Positions 50,839 through 59,418 of a DNA stretch of 64,000 nt are shown piece after piece. Source of the stretch: Dyella caseinilytica (GTDB taxonomy: Bacteria > Pseudomonadota > Gammaproteobacteria > Xanthomonadales > Rhodanobacteraceae); assembly GCF_016865235.1 (NCBI RefSeq), contig NZ_CP064030.1:1116001-1180000 (forward strand), written 5' to 3'. The position numbers and the translations under genes are program-made. The notes beneath the pieces were generated by a model. It made no database searches. It worked only from the letters and a program-made list of their open reading frames with translations, and was not told where the DNA came from. Every line of letters starts with the position of its first letter. Position 1 is the first letter of the stretch.

Positions 50839-51846
50839 ATGTCGCTTCGTCACTTCCTCACCACCCAGGATTACAGCCGCTCCGAGATCGACGCACTGCT
50901 GGAGCAGGCCGCTGCGTTCAAGCGTTCGCCGCGCGGCCAGCAGCTTGCCGGCAAATCGGTGGCACTGCTGTTCTTCAATCCGTCGATGCGTACGCGCACC
51001 AGTTTCGAGCTGGGTGCTTTCCATCTCGGCGGCCATGCCATCGTGCTGTCACCCGGCAAGGACGCATGGCCGATCGAGTTCCGTCCGAACGTCGTCATGG
51101 ATGGCGAGGCCGAGGAACATATTGCCGAAGTCGCGCGCGTGTTGAGCCGCTACGTGGACTTGATCGCGGTGCGCGCTTTTCCGAAGTTCCAGGACTGGTC
51201 CATCGATCGCGAAGATGCCGTGATCAAAGCTTTCGCGCAATACGCGACAGTGCCGGTGATCAATATGGAAACGATCACTCATCCCTGCCAGGAACTCGCG
51301 CACGCGCTGGCGCTTAAAGAGCGTTTCGGCGATCTCACCGGACGCAAGTACGTGCTGACCTGGACTTATCACCCCAAGCCGCTGAACACCGCGGTGGCAA
51401 ATTCCGCGTTGCTGATCGCCACCAAGATGGGCATGGACGTGACCTTGCTGTGTCCCACGCCCGATTACGTGCTGGACGAACGCTACATGGCTTTCGGCGA
51501 ACAGAACGCCAAAGAAAATGGTGGCTCGCTCAAGGTCAGTCACAACATTGAGGAAGCCTATCGCGGCGCCGATGTGGTCTACGCCAAGAGCTGGGGTGCG
51601 CTACCGTTTTTCGGCCGCTGGGAGCAGGAAAAGCCGACCCGCGATGCGAACAAGCATTTCATCGTCGATGAAGCCAAGATGGCGCTGACCAACAACGGCG
51701 TCTTCAGCCATTGCCTGCCGCTTCGCCGGAACATCAAGGCCACCGACGCGGTGATGGATTCGCCGTCCTGCATCGCCATCGACGAAGCCGAGAACCGCCT
51801 GCATGTGCAGAAAGCGGTAATGACTTCGCTGATCGGCCAGCGCTGA
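50839..51846 (+). CDS. argF': N-acetylornithine carbamoyltransferase
   Basis: A 335-residue transcarbamylase. The carbamoyl-phosphate motif reads FNPSMRTRTSFELG instead of the STRTR of ornithine carbamoyltransferase, and HPCQELAHALAL, KSWGALPFFGRWEQEKP and HCLPLRRN are as in the Xanthomonas acetylornithine enzyme. It makes N-acetylcitrulline, so arginine synthesis here bypasses free ornithine. It is the first gene after the leader and terminator, and should be repressed when arginine is plentiful. TGGAG precedes the ATG. Confidence 0.9.
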   Translation: MSLRHFLTTQDYSRSEIDALLEQAAAFKRSPRGQQLAGKSVALLFFNPSMRTRTSFELGAFHLGGHAIVLSPGKDAWPIEFRPNVVMDGEAEEHIAEVARVLSRYVDLIAVRAFPKFQDWSIDREDAVIKAFAQYATVPVINMETITHPCQELAHALALKERFGDLTGRKYVLTWTYHPKPLNTAVANSALLIATKMGMDVTLLCPTPDYVLDERYMAFGEQNAKENGGSLKVSHNIEEAYRGADVVYAKSWGALPFFGRWEQEKPTRDANKHFIVDEAKMALTNNGVFSHCLPLRRNIKATDAVMDSPSCIAIDEAENRLHVQKAVMTSLIGQR

Positions 51847-51861
51847 TCAGAAGAACAAGCC

Positions 51862-52491
51862 ATGTATCTGCCAAAGTCCTTCCACGAAACGCGCATCGAT
51901 GTACTGCATGCGCTGATTCACGACTATCCGTTCGGTACCGTGGTGATGCATACGTCCGATGGATTGGTGGCCAATCACTTGCCCTTCGAATTGGCAGGCG
52001 ACACGTTGCTGCAAGGACATGTCGCGTGCGGCAACGAGTTGGCCAAGGCCGATGGCGCGCAGGTGTTGGTGATGTTCCAGGCTGCAGACGGCTACATCAG
52101 CCCCAACTGGTACCCCAGCAAGCATGAAACCGGGCGTGAAGTGCCGACCTGGAATTACGCTGTGGTGCATGTCCACGGCCGTCTGCGGGTGATCGAAGAC
52201 AAGGTCTGGTTGCGCGGCTTCCTGGAAAGACTGACGGATCGTCACGAGGCAGCGCAACCCATGCCCTGGCACGTCAACGATGCGCCCGAAGATCACATCG
52301 AAAAAATGCTCAAGGCGATCGTCGGCCTGGAAATCACCATCGATCGTATCGAGGGCAAGTTCAAGTTGAGCCAGAACCATCGTGATGCCAATCGCGCCGG
52401 CGTGATCAAGGGGTTGGGTGAGCGTGCCGGTTTGCGCGATGACGAGCTGACCGAACTTATGCAACAGGCCGAGGGTCGCAGGAATGGCTGA
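51862..52491 (+). CDS. PaiB-type FMN-binding negative transcriptional regulator
   Basis: A 209-residue PaiB-family protein (MYLPKSFHETRID, SPNWYPSKHETGREVPTWNYAVVHVHG, HRDANRAGVIKGL). The fold is a flavin-reductase-like split barrel that binds FMN or haem; the regulatory role in Bacillus is indirect and not established here. It starts 15 nt after argF' stops, and overlaps the next gene, so it is within the arg operon. Confidence 0.9.
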   Translation: MYLPKSFHETRIDVLHALIHDYPFGTVVMHTSDGLVANHLPFELAGDTLLQGHVACGNELAKADGAQVLVMFQAADGYISPNWYPSKHETGREVPTWNYAVVHVHGRLRVIEDKVWLRGFLERLTDRHEAAQPMPWHVNDAPEDHIEKMLKAIVGLEITIDRIEGKFKLSQNHRDANRAGVIKGLGERAGLRDDELTELMQQAEGRRNG

Positions 52492-52960
52492 AAAACATCA
52501 CCAATATCCCGTCGAAGTCGTGTGGACCGGCAATCACGGTACGGGTACCAAGACCTACCAGGGCTACGGCCGTGAGCACGAAGTCCGCATCGCTGGGAAA
52601 CCCGTCATTGGCGGTTCTTCGGATGCTGCTTTTCGTGGTGATGGCACGAAACACAATCCGGAAGATCTGCTGGTTGCCTCCCTGTCCAGCTGCCACATGC
52701 TCTGGTACCTGCATCTTGCAGCGGTGGCCGGCGTGGTCGTCACCCACTATGTCGATGCGGCGGTAGGCACGCTGGTCGATCGTGGCGATGAGGGACGCTT
52801 TACCGAAGTAGTGCTGCGTCCGCAGGTGACGATCAGCGCCGACAGCGATCCGGCCCGCGCCGCGGCGGTGCACCAGGATGCCCATCACGCCTGCTTTATC
52901 GCTAACTCCGTCAACTTTCCGGTGCGTTGCGAACCGCGCATTGTCATCGAATCGCCGTAA
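52484..52960 (+). CDS. OsmC-family protein
   Basis: A 158-residue OsmC-like protein with one conserved Cys in LSSCHMLWYLHL and another near the end in HHACFIANSVNFPV, suggesting peroxidase activity. It is of another subfamily than Ohr at 4896 (VVWTGNHGTGTKTYQGYGR start). It overlaps the PaiB gene by 8 nt and lies 41 nt before argG. Confidence 0.88.
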   Translation: MAEKHHQYPVEVVWTGNHGTGTKTYQGYGREHEVRIAGKPVIGGSSDAAFRGDGTKHNPEDLLVASLSSCHMLWYLHLAAVAGVVVTHYVDAAVGTLVDRGDEGRFTEVVLRPQVTISADSDPARAAAVHQDAHHACFIANSVNFPVRCEPRIVIESP

Positions 52961-53001
52961 AACCTTTCTCTTAAATTAGCCTCTCTTTTGGACCTCGCAT
53001 C

Positions 53002-54192
53002 ATGAGCAAAGATATCGTTCTCGCCTTTTCCGGTGGCCTCGACACCAGCTTCTGCATTCCCTACCTGCAACAGCGCGGCTGGGCCGTGCACACCGTGTTT
53101 GCCGACACTGGTGGTGTGGATGATGAAGAACGCGCCTATATCGAAGCACGTGCGAAAGAGCTGAAGGCAGCCAGCCATGTCACCATCGATGGCGGCCCGG
53201 CGATCTGGAATGGTTTCGTCAAGCCGTTCGTGTGGGCGGGCGAGGGTTATCAGTCGCAGTATCCGTTGCTGGTATCCGACCGTTACCTGATCGTGGATGC
53301 GGCGCTGAAGCGTTGCGCCGAACTGGGCACCAAGGCCATCGCGCACGGCTGCACCGGCATGGGCAATGACCAGGTGCGTTTCGATCTGGCGGTGAAGGCG
53401 CAGGGCGATTACGAAATCGTGGCGCCGATCCGTGAGATCCAGAAGGAACACACCGAAGTCCGCGCCTACGAGCAAAAGTATCTGGAAGACCTCGGCTTCG
53501 GCGTGCGCGCCAAGCAGAAGGCCTACACCATCAATGAAAACTTGCTCGGCCTGACCATGTCCGGCGGCGAGATCGATCGCTGGCAAGCGCCGGGCGAAGG
53601 CGCCGTGGGCTGGTGCAAGCCGCGCGCCGAATGGCCGTCCAAACCGTTGCGTCTGAAGATCAGCTTCGTCAACGGCGAAGCCGTTGCATTGGACGGCGAA
53701 AAGATGGCCGGCCACACGATGCTGGCCAAGCTCAACAGCTTGCTCGCGCAATATGGCGTGGGCCGCGGCATCTACACCGGCGACACCACCATCGGCCTGA
53801 AGGGCCGCATCATTTTCGAAGCACCGGGCCTTGCTGCCTTGCTGGTTGCCCATCGTGCGTTGGAAGAAACGGTGCTCACCAAGCACCAGAATCGCTTCAA
53901 GCCGGATGTGGCGCGCAAGTGGGTGGAACTGGTGTACGAAGGCTTCTACCACGATCCGCTGAAGACCGATCTCGAAGCGTTCCTGGCCTCCAGCCAGGCA
54001 GCCGTCAACGGCGACGTCACGCTGGAGACCAACGGCGGCATCGTCAACGCAGTGGCCGTCGAATCCAAGCACATTCTCAATGCCAAGGGTGCAACTTACG
54101 CGCAGGCGGCAGACTGGGGCGTGGCCGAGGCAGAAGGCTTCATCAAGCTGTTCGGCATGAGCAGCACCTTGTGGGCCGAGGTCAACCGATGA
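53002..54192 (+). CDS. argG: Argininosuccinate synthase
   Basis: A 396-residue ATP pyrophosphatase-type ligase joining citrulline and aspartate. The N-terminal P-loop-like LAFSGGLDTSFCIPYL and later GCTGMGNDQVRFDLA are typical. The length is of the short bacterial type. Its stop overlaps the argE' start (ATGA). Confidence 0.95.
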   Translation: MSKDIVLAFSGGLDTSFCIPYLQQRGWAVHTVFADTGGVDDEERAYIEARAKELKAASHVTIDGGPAIWNGFVKPFVWAGEGYQSQYPLLVSDRYLIVDAALKRCAELGTKAIAHGCTGMGNDQVRFDLAVKAQGDYEIVAPIREIQKEHTEVRAYEQKYLEDLGFGVRAKQKAYTINENLLGLTMSGGEIDRWQAPGEGAVGWCKPRAEWPSKPLRLKISFVNGEAVALDGEKMAGHTMLAKLNSLLAQYGVGRGIYTGDTTIGLKGRIIFEAPGLAALLVAHRALEETVLTKHQNRFKPDVARKWVELVYEGFYHDPLKTDLEAFLASSQAAVNGDVTLETNGGIVNAVAVESKHILNAKGATYAQAADWGVAEAEGFIKLFGMSSTLWAEVNR

Positions 54193-55307
54193 GTGTGGAA
54201 CTCGACAGGAGCACGCTGTTAGACACGACGCTGGCGCACCTGCGTGCATTGGTTTCGTACGACACACGCAATCCGCCGCGCGAAATCGGCACCGGTGGCA
54301 TCTTTGACTATTTGCGCGAACACCTGCCAGGTTTCGAAGTAAAGGTCACCGATCACGGTGCGGGCGCAGTGACGCTATATGCCGTGCGTGGCAAGCCGAA
54401 CTATCTGTTCAACGTGCACCTGGACACCGTGCCGGATTCGCCGCACTGGACCCAGGATCCTCATGTCCTGAAGGTGACGGAAGATCGCGCGATCGGCCTG
54501 GGCGCTTGTGACATCAAAGGTGCCGCCGCCGCACTGGTGGCAGTGGCCAATGCCACAGCCGGTGATATGGCGCTGCTTCTATCCACGGATGAAGAGGCCA
54601 ATGACCCGCGTTGCATCGACGCCTTTCTCAAGGAAGGTCATGCTTATGAGGCCGTCATCGTGGCCGAACCGACGCGTGGCGAAGCCGTGCTCGCGCATCG
54701 CGGCATCCATTCGGTGCAGATACGGTTTACCGGGCAGGCCGGGCATGCTTCCGGCGAGCTGCGGCCCAGCGATAGTGCCTTGCATCAGGCGATCCGCTGG
54801 GGCGGCGCGGCGCTTGATTACGTCGACCGCCAATCGCACGAACGCTTCGGTGGTTTGACAGGCCTGCGTTTCAATGTTGGTCGTGTTGAAGGCGGCATCA
54901 AGGCCAACATGATTGCCCCGACGGCGGATGTGCGTTTCGGCTTCCGCCCGCTGCCCAGCATGAATCCCGATCATCTGCTGGAAACCTTCCGCACGCTGGT
55001 CGAACCACAGCCGGAAAGCTATACAGAGCTGTTCCGTGGCGTTTCCCTGCCAGCCGGTGACACGGCGACAGCCGAAACACGACGCCTCGCTGCGCGTGAT
55101 ATCGCCGACGAACTGGGTATTCCCGTCGGCAACGCCGTGAACTTCTGGACTGAAGCGGCTCTGTTCTCGGCGGGCGGTTATATCTCCTTCGTCTACGGCC
55201 CTGGCGATATCGCGCAGGCGCACACCGCCGACGAATGGGTCGCCCTGGACCAACTGCAGCAATACGCTCAAACCATCTACGAGATCGTGAACCGTGGAAG
55301 CGCATAA
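54189..55307 (+). CDS. argE': N-acetylcitrulline/N-acetylornithine deacetylase
   Basis: A 372-residue M20-family metallohydrolase. Metal ligands are visible in FNVHLDTVPDS, GACDIKGAAAAL, TDEEANDPR and the C-terminal His in AQAHTADEWV. Beside an acetylornithine carbamoyltransferase the expected substrate is N-acetylcitrulline, as in Xanthomonas, giving citrulline for ArgG. The ATG at 54189 lies in the argG stop (ATGA). Confidence 0.9.
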   Translation: MSVELDRSTLLDTTLAHLRALVSYDTRNPPREIGTGGIFDYLREHLPGFEVKVTDHGAGAVTLYAVRGKPNYLFNVHLDTVPDSPHWTQDPHVLKVTEDRAIGLGACDIKGAAAALVAVANATAGDMALLLSTDEEANDPRCIDAFLKEGHAYEAVIVAEPTRGEAVLAHRGIHSVQIRFTGQAGHASGELRPSDSALHQAIRWGGAALDYVDRQSHERFGGLTGLRFNVGRVEGGIKANMIAPTADVRFGFRPLPSMNPDHLLETFRTLVEPQPESYTELFRGVSLPAGDTATAETRRLAARDIADELGIPVGNAVNFWTEAALFSAGGYISFVYGPGDIAQAHTADEWVALDQLQQYAQTIYEIVNRGSA

Positions 55308-56610
55308 GAACACCCGTCAGACCATTGTGCGCCTGCTCTCCGCGATGGGCAGCGCCAAGGAAATCCAGCAATACCTCAAGCGTTTTTCACAGCTTGATGC
55401 CAAGCGCTTCGCGGTGGTGAAGGTCGGCGGCGCCGTGCTGCGCGATGAGCTGGCCGATCTCACTTCGTCGCTGACCTTCCTGCAGCAAGTCGGCTTGACG
55501 CCGATCGTGCTGCACGGTGCAGGTCCTCAGCTGGATGAAGAGCTTCAAGCGGCCGGCATCACCAAGCAGACCGTCAATGGTTTGCGCGTGACATCACCCA
55601 AGGCATTGGGCATCGTGCGTCGCGTGTTCCAGCAGCAGAACCTGCGGCTGGTGGAAGCGCTGCAGGCCATGGATACGCGCGCCACCTCCGTGCCGTCCGG
55701 CGTATTCATGTCCGGCTTTCTGGACAGGGATGTGTACGGTATGGTCGGCAAGGTCGACAGCATCAATCTCGCGCCCATCGAGGCCAGCTTGCGTGCGGGC
55801 TCCATTCCGGTCATCGCCAGTCTGGGCGAAACCGACGAAGGCCAGTTCCTCAACATCAACGCCGATTTTGCCGCCAACGAGCTCGTGCGCGTGCTGGAGC
55901 CGTACAAGATCATCTTCCTCACCGGCACCGGTGGCTTGCTCGACGACAAGGGACAGGTGATCGACTCGATCAACCTCAGCACGGAATACGATCACCTGAT
56001 GGCACAGCCGTGGCTTAATGGCGGCATGCGCGTGAAGATCGAGCAGATTGCCGATCTGCTGCAAAGCCTGCCGTTGACCTCGTCAGTGTCGATAACGCGT
56101 CCGTCGGAGCTGGCGAAGGAACTGTTCACGCACAAGGGTTCCGGCACGCTGGTGCGCCGTGGCGAAAAGGTCTTCCGCTTCGAAAGTTGGGAGGGCGTGG
56201 ATCGCGAACGCATGCGCACGCTGATCGAGTCGAGCTTCGGCCGCAAGCTGGTCGACAATTATTTCGATCGCACCACACCCTATCGCATCTACGTGAGTGA
56301 AAACTATCGCACCGCGATGATCCTCACGAATGAAAACGGCCTGATCTATCTCGACAAGTTTGCCGTGCTCGACGATGCCCAGGGCGAAGGTCTTGGCCGC
56401 GCCGTGTGGCTGGTGATGCGCGAGGAAAATCCGAGCCTGTTCTGGCGTTCACGCCACGGCAACCAGATCAACCATTTCTATTACGCCGAATCGGATGGCT
56501 GCTACAAGCAGGAGCGCTGGAAAGTGTTCTGGTACGGTCTGGATGGCTTCGACACGATTGCACGTTGCGTTGCGCATTGCGCCACGCGCCAACCGACTCT
56601 GGTGGATTAA
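55294..56610 (+). CDS. argB: Bifunctional N-acetylglutamate kinase/synthase
   Basis: A 438-residue fusion. Residues 1-285 form the amino-acid kinase domain (VVKVGGAVLRD, VLHGAGPQLDEEL, LTGTGGLLDD), and about 290-438 a GNAT domain (YRTAMILTNENGLIYLDKFAVL). It carries out the first two steps of arginine synthesis, as in the Xanthomonas/vertebrate-like NAGS-K. The start is GTG at 55294, giving MEAHKNTRQTIVRLLSAMGS and a 14-nt overlap with argE'; the first ATG (55345) would cut conserved residues. No separate argA or argJ is here. Confidence 0.92.
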   Translation: MEAHKNTRQTIVRLLSAMGSAKEIQQYLKRFSQLDAKRFAVVKVGGAVLRDELADLTSSLTFLQQVGLTPIVLHGAGPQLDEELQAAGITKQTVNGLRVTSPKALGIVRRVFQQQNLRLVEALQAMDTRATSVPSGVFMSGFLDRDVYGMVGKVDSINLAPIEASLRAGSIPVIASLGETDEGQFLNINADFAANELVRVLEPYKIIFLTGTGGLLDDKGQVIDSINLSTEYDHLMAQPWLNGGMRVKIEQIADLLQSLPLTSSVSITRPSELAKELFTHKGSGTLVRRGEKVFRFESWEGVDRERMRTLIESSFGRKLVDNYFDRTTPYRIYVSENYRTAMILTNENGLIYLDKFAVLDDAQGEGLGRAVWLVMREENPSLFWRSRHGNQINHFYYAESDGCYKQERWKVFWYGLDGFDTIARCVAHCATRQPTLVD

Positions 56611-56615
56611 CGGTC

Positions 56616-57569
56616 ATGACCACTTCCAAGAAACGCATTGGTATCGTCGGCGCGCGTGGTCATACGGGTGCGGAACTGATCAAGCTGGTTGCGGCGCATC
56701 CGTCGCTTGAACTGGCCTATGTGTCCTCGCGCGAACTGGATGGACAACGCGTGGATGCGCAGGTCAGCGAATATCACGGCGATCTGCGTTACACCTCACC
56801 CGCGCACGATGAACTTCCCGCGCTGGATGCCGATGTCGTGGTGCTCGCTTTGCCCAACGGCAAGGCGTCCGTGTGCGTGGAAGCGTTTGACAAGGCAGGC
56901 AAGGATCCCGTCATCGTGGATCTTTCCGCCGATTATCGCTTTGACAGCCATTGGTACTACGGCCTGCCGGAACTTACGCGCAACAAGTGGCGTGGCGAGA
57001 AGCGCATAAGCAATCCCGGTTGTTATGCGACTGCCATGCAGCTTTCCGTGGCGCCGCTCAAGGACGTGCTGGCCGCACCGCCGGTGTGTTTCGGCGTATC
57101 CGGTTATTCAGGCGCTGGTACCACGCCTTCTGACAAAAATAATCCGGAGAAGCTGCGCGACAACCTGATGCCGTATTCGCTCACCGGTCATATGCATGAG
57201 AAAGAAGCGAGCCGGCACCTGGGCATCCCGGTGGAATTCATGCCGCATGTTGCACCGCATTTTCGCGGCTTGACCGTCACCACCAATCTCTATCTTTCCC
57301 GTCCGCACAAGCGCGAAGACATTCTCGCGCTGTTTCAGCAGGCGTACGCTGGCGAGAAGCTGGTGCGCGTGCTGGACGAGGCGCCGTGGGTCAGTCAGAT
57401 AGCCGGCAAGCATCACGCTGAAATTGGCGGCTTTGCGGTGTCGGCCGATGGTAAACGCGTGGTGGTAGTGGCGACCCTGGATAACTTGCTCAAGGGCGCA
57501 GCCACGCAGGCGGTGCAGAACATCAATCGGGTGATTGGTGTGGATGAGTACGCGTCGATACCGGTTTGA
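56616..57569 (+). CDS. argC: N-acetyl-gamma-glutamyl-phosphate reductase
   Basis: A 317-residue NADPH-dependent reductase. The N-terminal IGIVGARGHTGAELIKL is the Rossmann motif, and the catalytic Cys136 lies in SNPGCYATAMQL. It starts 5 nt after argB. It is followed by the family-B repeat, not by an intrinsic terminator. Confidence 0.95.
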   Translation: MTTSKKRIGIVGARGHTGAELIKLVAAHPSLELAYVSSRELDGQRVDAQVSEYHGDLRYTSPAHDELPALDADVVVLALPNGKASVCVEAFDKAGKDPVIVDLSADYRFDSHWYYGLPELTRNKWRGEKRISNPGCYATAMQLSVAPLKDVLAAPPVCFGVSGYSGAGTTPSDKNNPEKLRDNLMPYSLTGHMHEKEASRHLGIPVEFMPHVAPHFRGLTVTTNLYLSRPHKREDILALFQQAYAGEKLVRVLDEAPWVSQIAGKHHAEIGGFAVSADGKRVVVVATLDNLLKGAATQAVQNINRVIGVDEYASIPV

Positions 57570-57571
57570 CG

Positions 57572-57729
57572 CCCTCTCCCCTCCGGGGAGAGGGCTGGGG
57601 TGAGGGGCGCGCTTGCCGTGAGCTCAAGATGCCTCGAAAGCATGCTTCAAACATCTTTTAGTTTTCATTCAATTTCACCGCAAGACTGGCCCCTCGCCCC
57701 AACCCTCTCCCCGGAGGGGAGAGGGAGCC
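57572..57729. repeat. Family-B CTCTCCC inverted repeats between argC and argH
   Basis: CCCTCTCCCC/GGGGAGAGGG (57572-57594) followed by CTGGGGTGAGGGG, then a unique 80-nt spacer, then CCCCTCGCCCCAACCC and CCCTCTCCCC/GGGGAGAGGG up to about 57723. The two units are inverted relative to each other. They form the 180-nt gap within the arg operon. Confidence 0.85.
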
Positions 57730-57749
57730 AAGAAGACGAGACCAAGCGC

Positions 57750-59045
57750 ATGACCGACCTCCTTTGGCAAAAAGCCGGCGTCGCAACCAACGCCAAGATC
57801 ATGAAGTTCCTTGCCGGCGACGATGTGCTGCTCGATCGCGAGTTCTTCCTGCACGACATCACTGCCAGCAAAGCGCACGTGGAAGGTCTCGCGAATATCG
57901 ACGTGATCAGTACGCAGGAATTGCAGGATCTCAAGCGTGAACTCGATACGCTGGCCGATGATTTTCGCGCGGGTAACTTCGTACTGGATGAGCGATACGA
58001 AGATGGCCATTCCGCCATCGAGGCACGCTTGACCGAGCGTCTCGGCGATGCGGGCCGCCGTGTGCACACCGGACGCAGTCGCAACGATCAGATCCTGGTG
58101 GCAACCCGTTTGTGGCTGAAGGAAAAACTGGCGGAGCTGGAGGCGCACTGCCGCACCATCGCGGATGTGTGTTTGCAGCGGGCCGCACAACCTGCACTGG
58201 CCTTGCCCGGCTACACGCACTTGCAGCGTGCAGTCGTTTCTTCCACGGCGATGTGGTTCGCGGGCTTCGCTGAAGGCTTTATCGACGATGCCTGGCGCGC
58301 ACGGCAAACCGCTGCCTGGATCGATGCCAACCCGTTAGGTACCGCAGCGGGTTATGGTGTGAATCTGCCGCTCGACCGCGCACATACCACGCAGGCACTG
58401 GGCTTTTCTCGCATGCAGGTATCTCCCATCTACGCGCAGCTATCGCGTGGCAAGTTTGAAATGGCTGTGATGGAAAGCATCAGTAGCGCCATGCTCGATG
58501 CGCGCCGCCTCGCCTGGGATCTGTCGCTGTTCACCACGGCGGAATTCAATTTCGTATCGCTGCCGTCTGAATACACCACTGGCAGCTCCATCATGCCCAA
58601 CAAGCGCAATCCGGACGTGGTCGAGCTTCTGCGCGCATCGTACGCGACGGTTGCGGCGTCGCGTTGCGAGATCGAGCAACTGCTTTCGCTGCCTTCCGGC
58701 TATCAGCGCGATCTGCAGTTCTCCAAGGGTTCGTTGTTCCATGGTGTAACGCATGGACTGGCTGCGCTTGAACTGCTGCCGGACTTGCTGGCGCGGATGC
58801 AATGGAACGAAGCGACCATGCGTGCCGCGATCGAGCCGGCCATGTATGCCACGGATGTGGCGATCGAGCAGGCTGCGGCTGGGGTGCCGTTCCGGGACGC
58901 GTATCGTGCGGCAGCGGAAGCGGCGACGGCTGCAGGACAGGGACGCACGCCGGAGGCAAGTCTTGCGGCGCGCACGTCGCCGGGCGCTGGCAACGATCTT
59001 CAGTTGGATGTGTTGAAGCAACGTCTCGCCCATCTTTCGGCTTGA
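57750..59045 (+). CDS. argH: Argininosuccinate lyase
   Basis: A 431-residue enzyme of the fumarase/aspartase superfamily that yields arginine and fumarate. The signature TGSSIMPNKRNPD, the N-terminal HTGRSRNDQILVATRLW and TTEFNFVSLPSEY-like segments are present. The ATG at 57750 gives the family N-terminus; the longer upstream frame runs through the repeat. AGAAGACGAG lies before it. Confidence 0.93.
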   Translation: MTDLLWQKAGVATNAKIMKFLAGDDVLLDREFFLHDITASKAHVEGLANIDVISTQELQDLKRELDTLADDFRAGNFVLDERYEDGHSAIEARLTERLGDAGRRVHTGRSRNDQILVATRLWLKEKLAELEAHCRTIADVCLQRAAQPALALPGYTHLQRAVVSSTAMWFAGFAEGFIDDAWRARQTAAWIDANPLGTAAGYGVNLPLDRAHTTQALGFSRMQVSPIYAQLSRGKFEMAVMESISSAMLDARRLAWDLSLFTTAEFNFVSLPSEYTTGSSIMPNKRNPDVVELLRASYATVAASRCEIEQLLSLPSGYQRDLQFSKGSLFHGVTHGLAALELLPDLLARMQWNEATMRAAIEPAMYATDVAIEQAAAGVPFRDAYRAAAEAATAAGQGRTPEASLAARTSPGAGNDLQLDVLKQRLAHLSA

Positions 59046-59055
59046 TGGAGGCACC

Positions 59056-59418
59056 ATGGCCGCAGTCAGCACGAGCAATGCGGAGCATTACACCTGGGGA
59101 CAGGCTAGTGATGGCTGGCACTTGCTAGCCGCGGACGATCTGAGCGTGATCGAGGAACGCATGCCGCCCGGTGCTTTCGAGCAGCGGCATCGGCATGTGC
59201 ACTCGCGTCAGTTCTTCTATGTACTGGAAGGCGAGGCGACACTGGAACTCGATGGCACATCGCATCGCCTGCATCGTGGCGAAGGCTTGCATGTGGCGCC
59301 GGGGAGCGCGCACCAGATGCGCAACGAGAGTAATGGCGAGGTGCGTTTCGTCGTGATTTCTGCACCGAAGAGCCACGGCGATCGCGTCGCTGCACCCTTG
59401 GAAACCGTCATCGCATGA
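59056..59418 (+). CDS. Small cupin-domain protein
   Basis: A 120-residue single-domain cupin. Metal-binding motifs are HRHVHSRQFFYVLEGEATLE and RGEGLHVAPGSAHQMRN. Many such proteins are mannose-6-phosphate-isomerase-like, dioxygenases or unassigned. GGAGG precedes the ATG. The proB ATG overlaps its stop (ATGA), so it is a fixed member of the arg/pro operon. Confidence 0.82.
   Translation: MAAVSTSNAEHYTWGQASDGWHLLAADDLSVIEERMPPGAFEQRHRHVHSRQFFYVLEGEATLELDGTSHRLHRGEGLHVAPGSAHQMRNESNGEVRFVVISAPKSHGDRVAAPLETVIA

Noticed and set aside
52885..54267. Long minus-strand frame across argG (460 codons)
   Set aside because: Antisense to an intact argininosuccinate synthase with all motifs; no protein signature of its own.
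57600..57749. Longer N-terminus of argH starting at 57600
   Set aside because: That extension would be translated from the family-B repeat and is not like any argininosuccinate lyase; the ATG at 57750 gives the family start.
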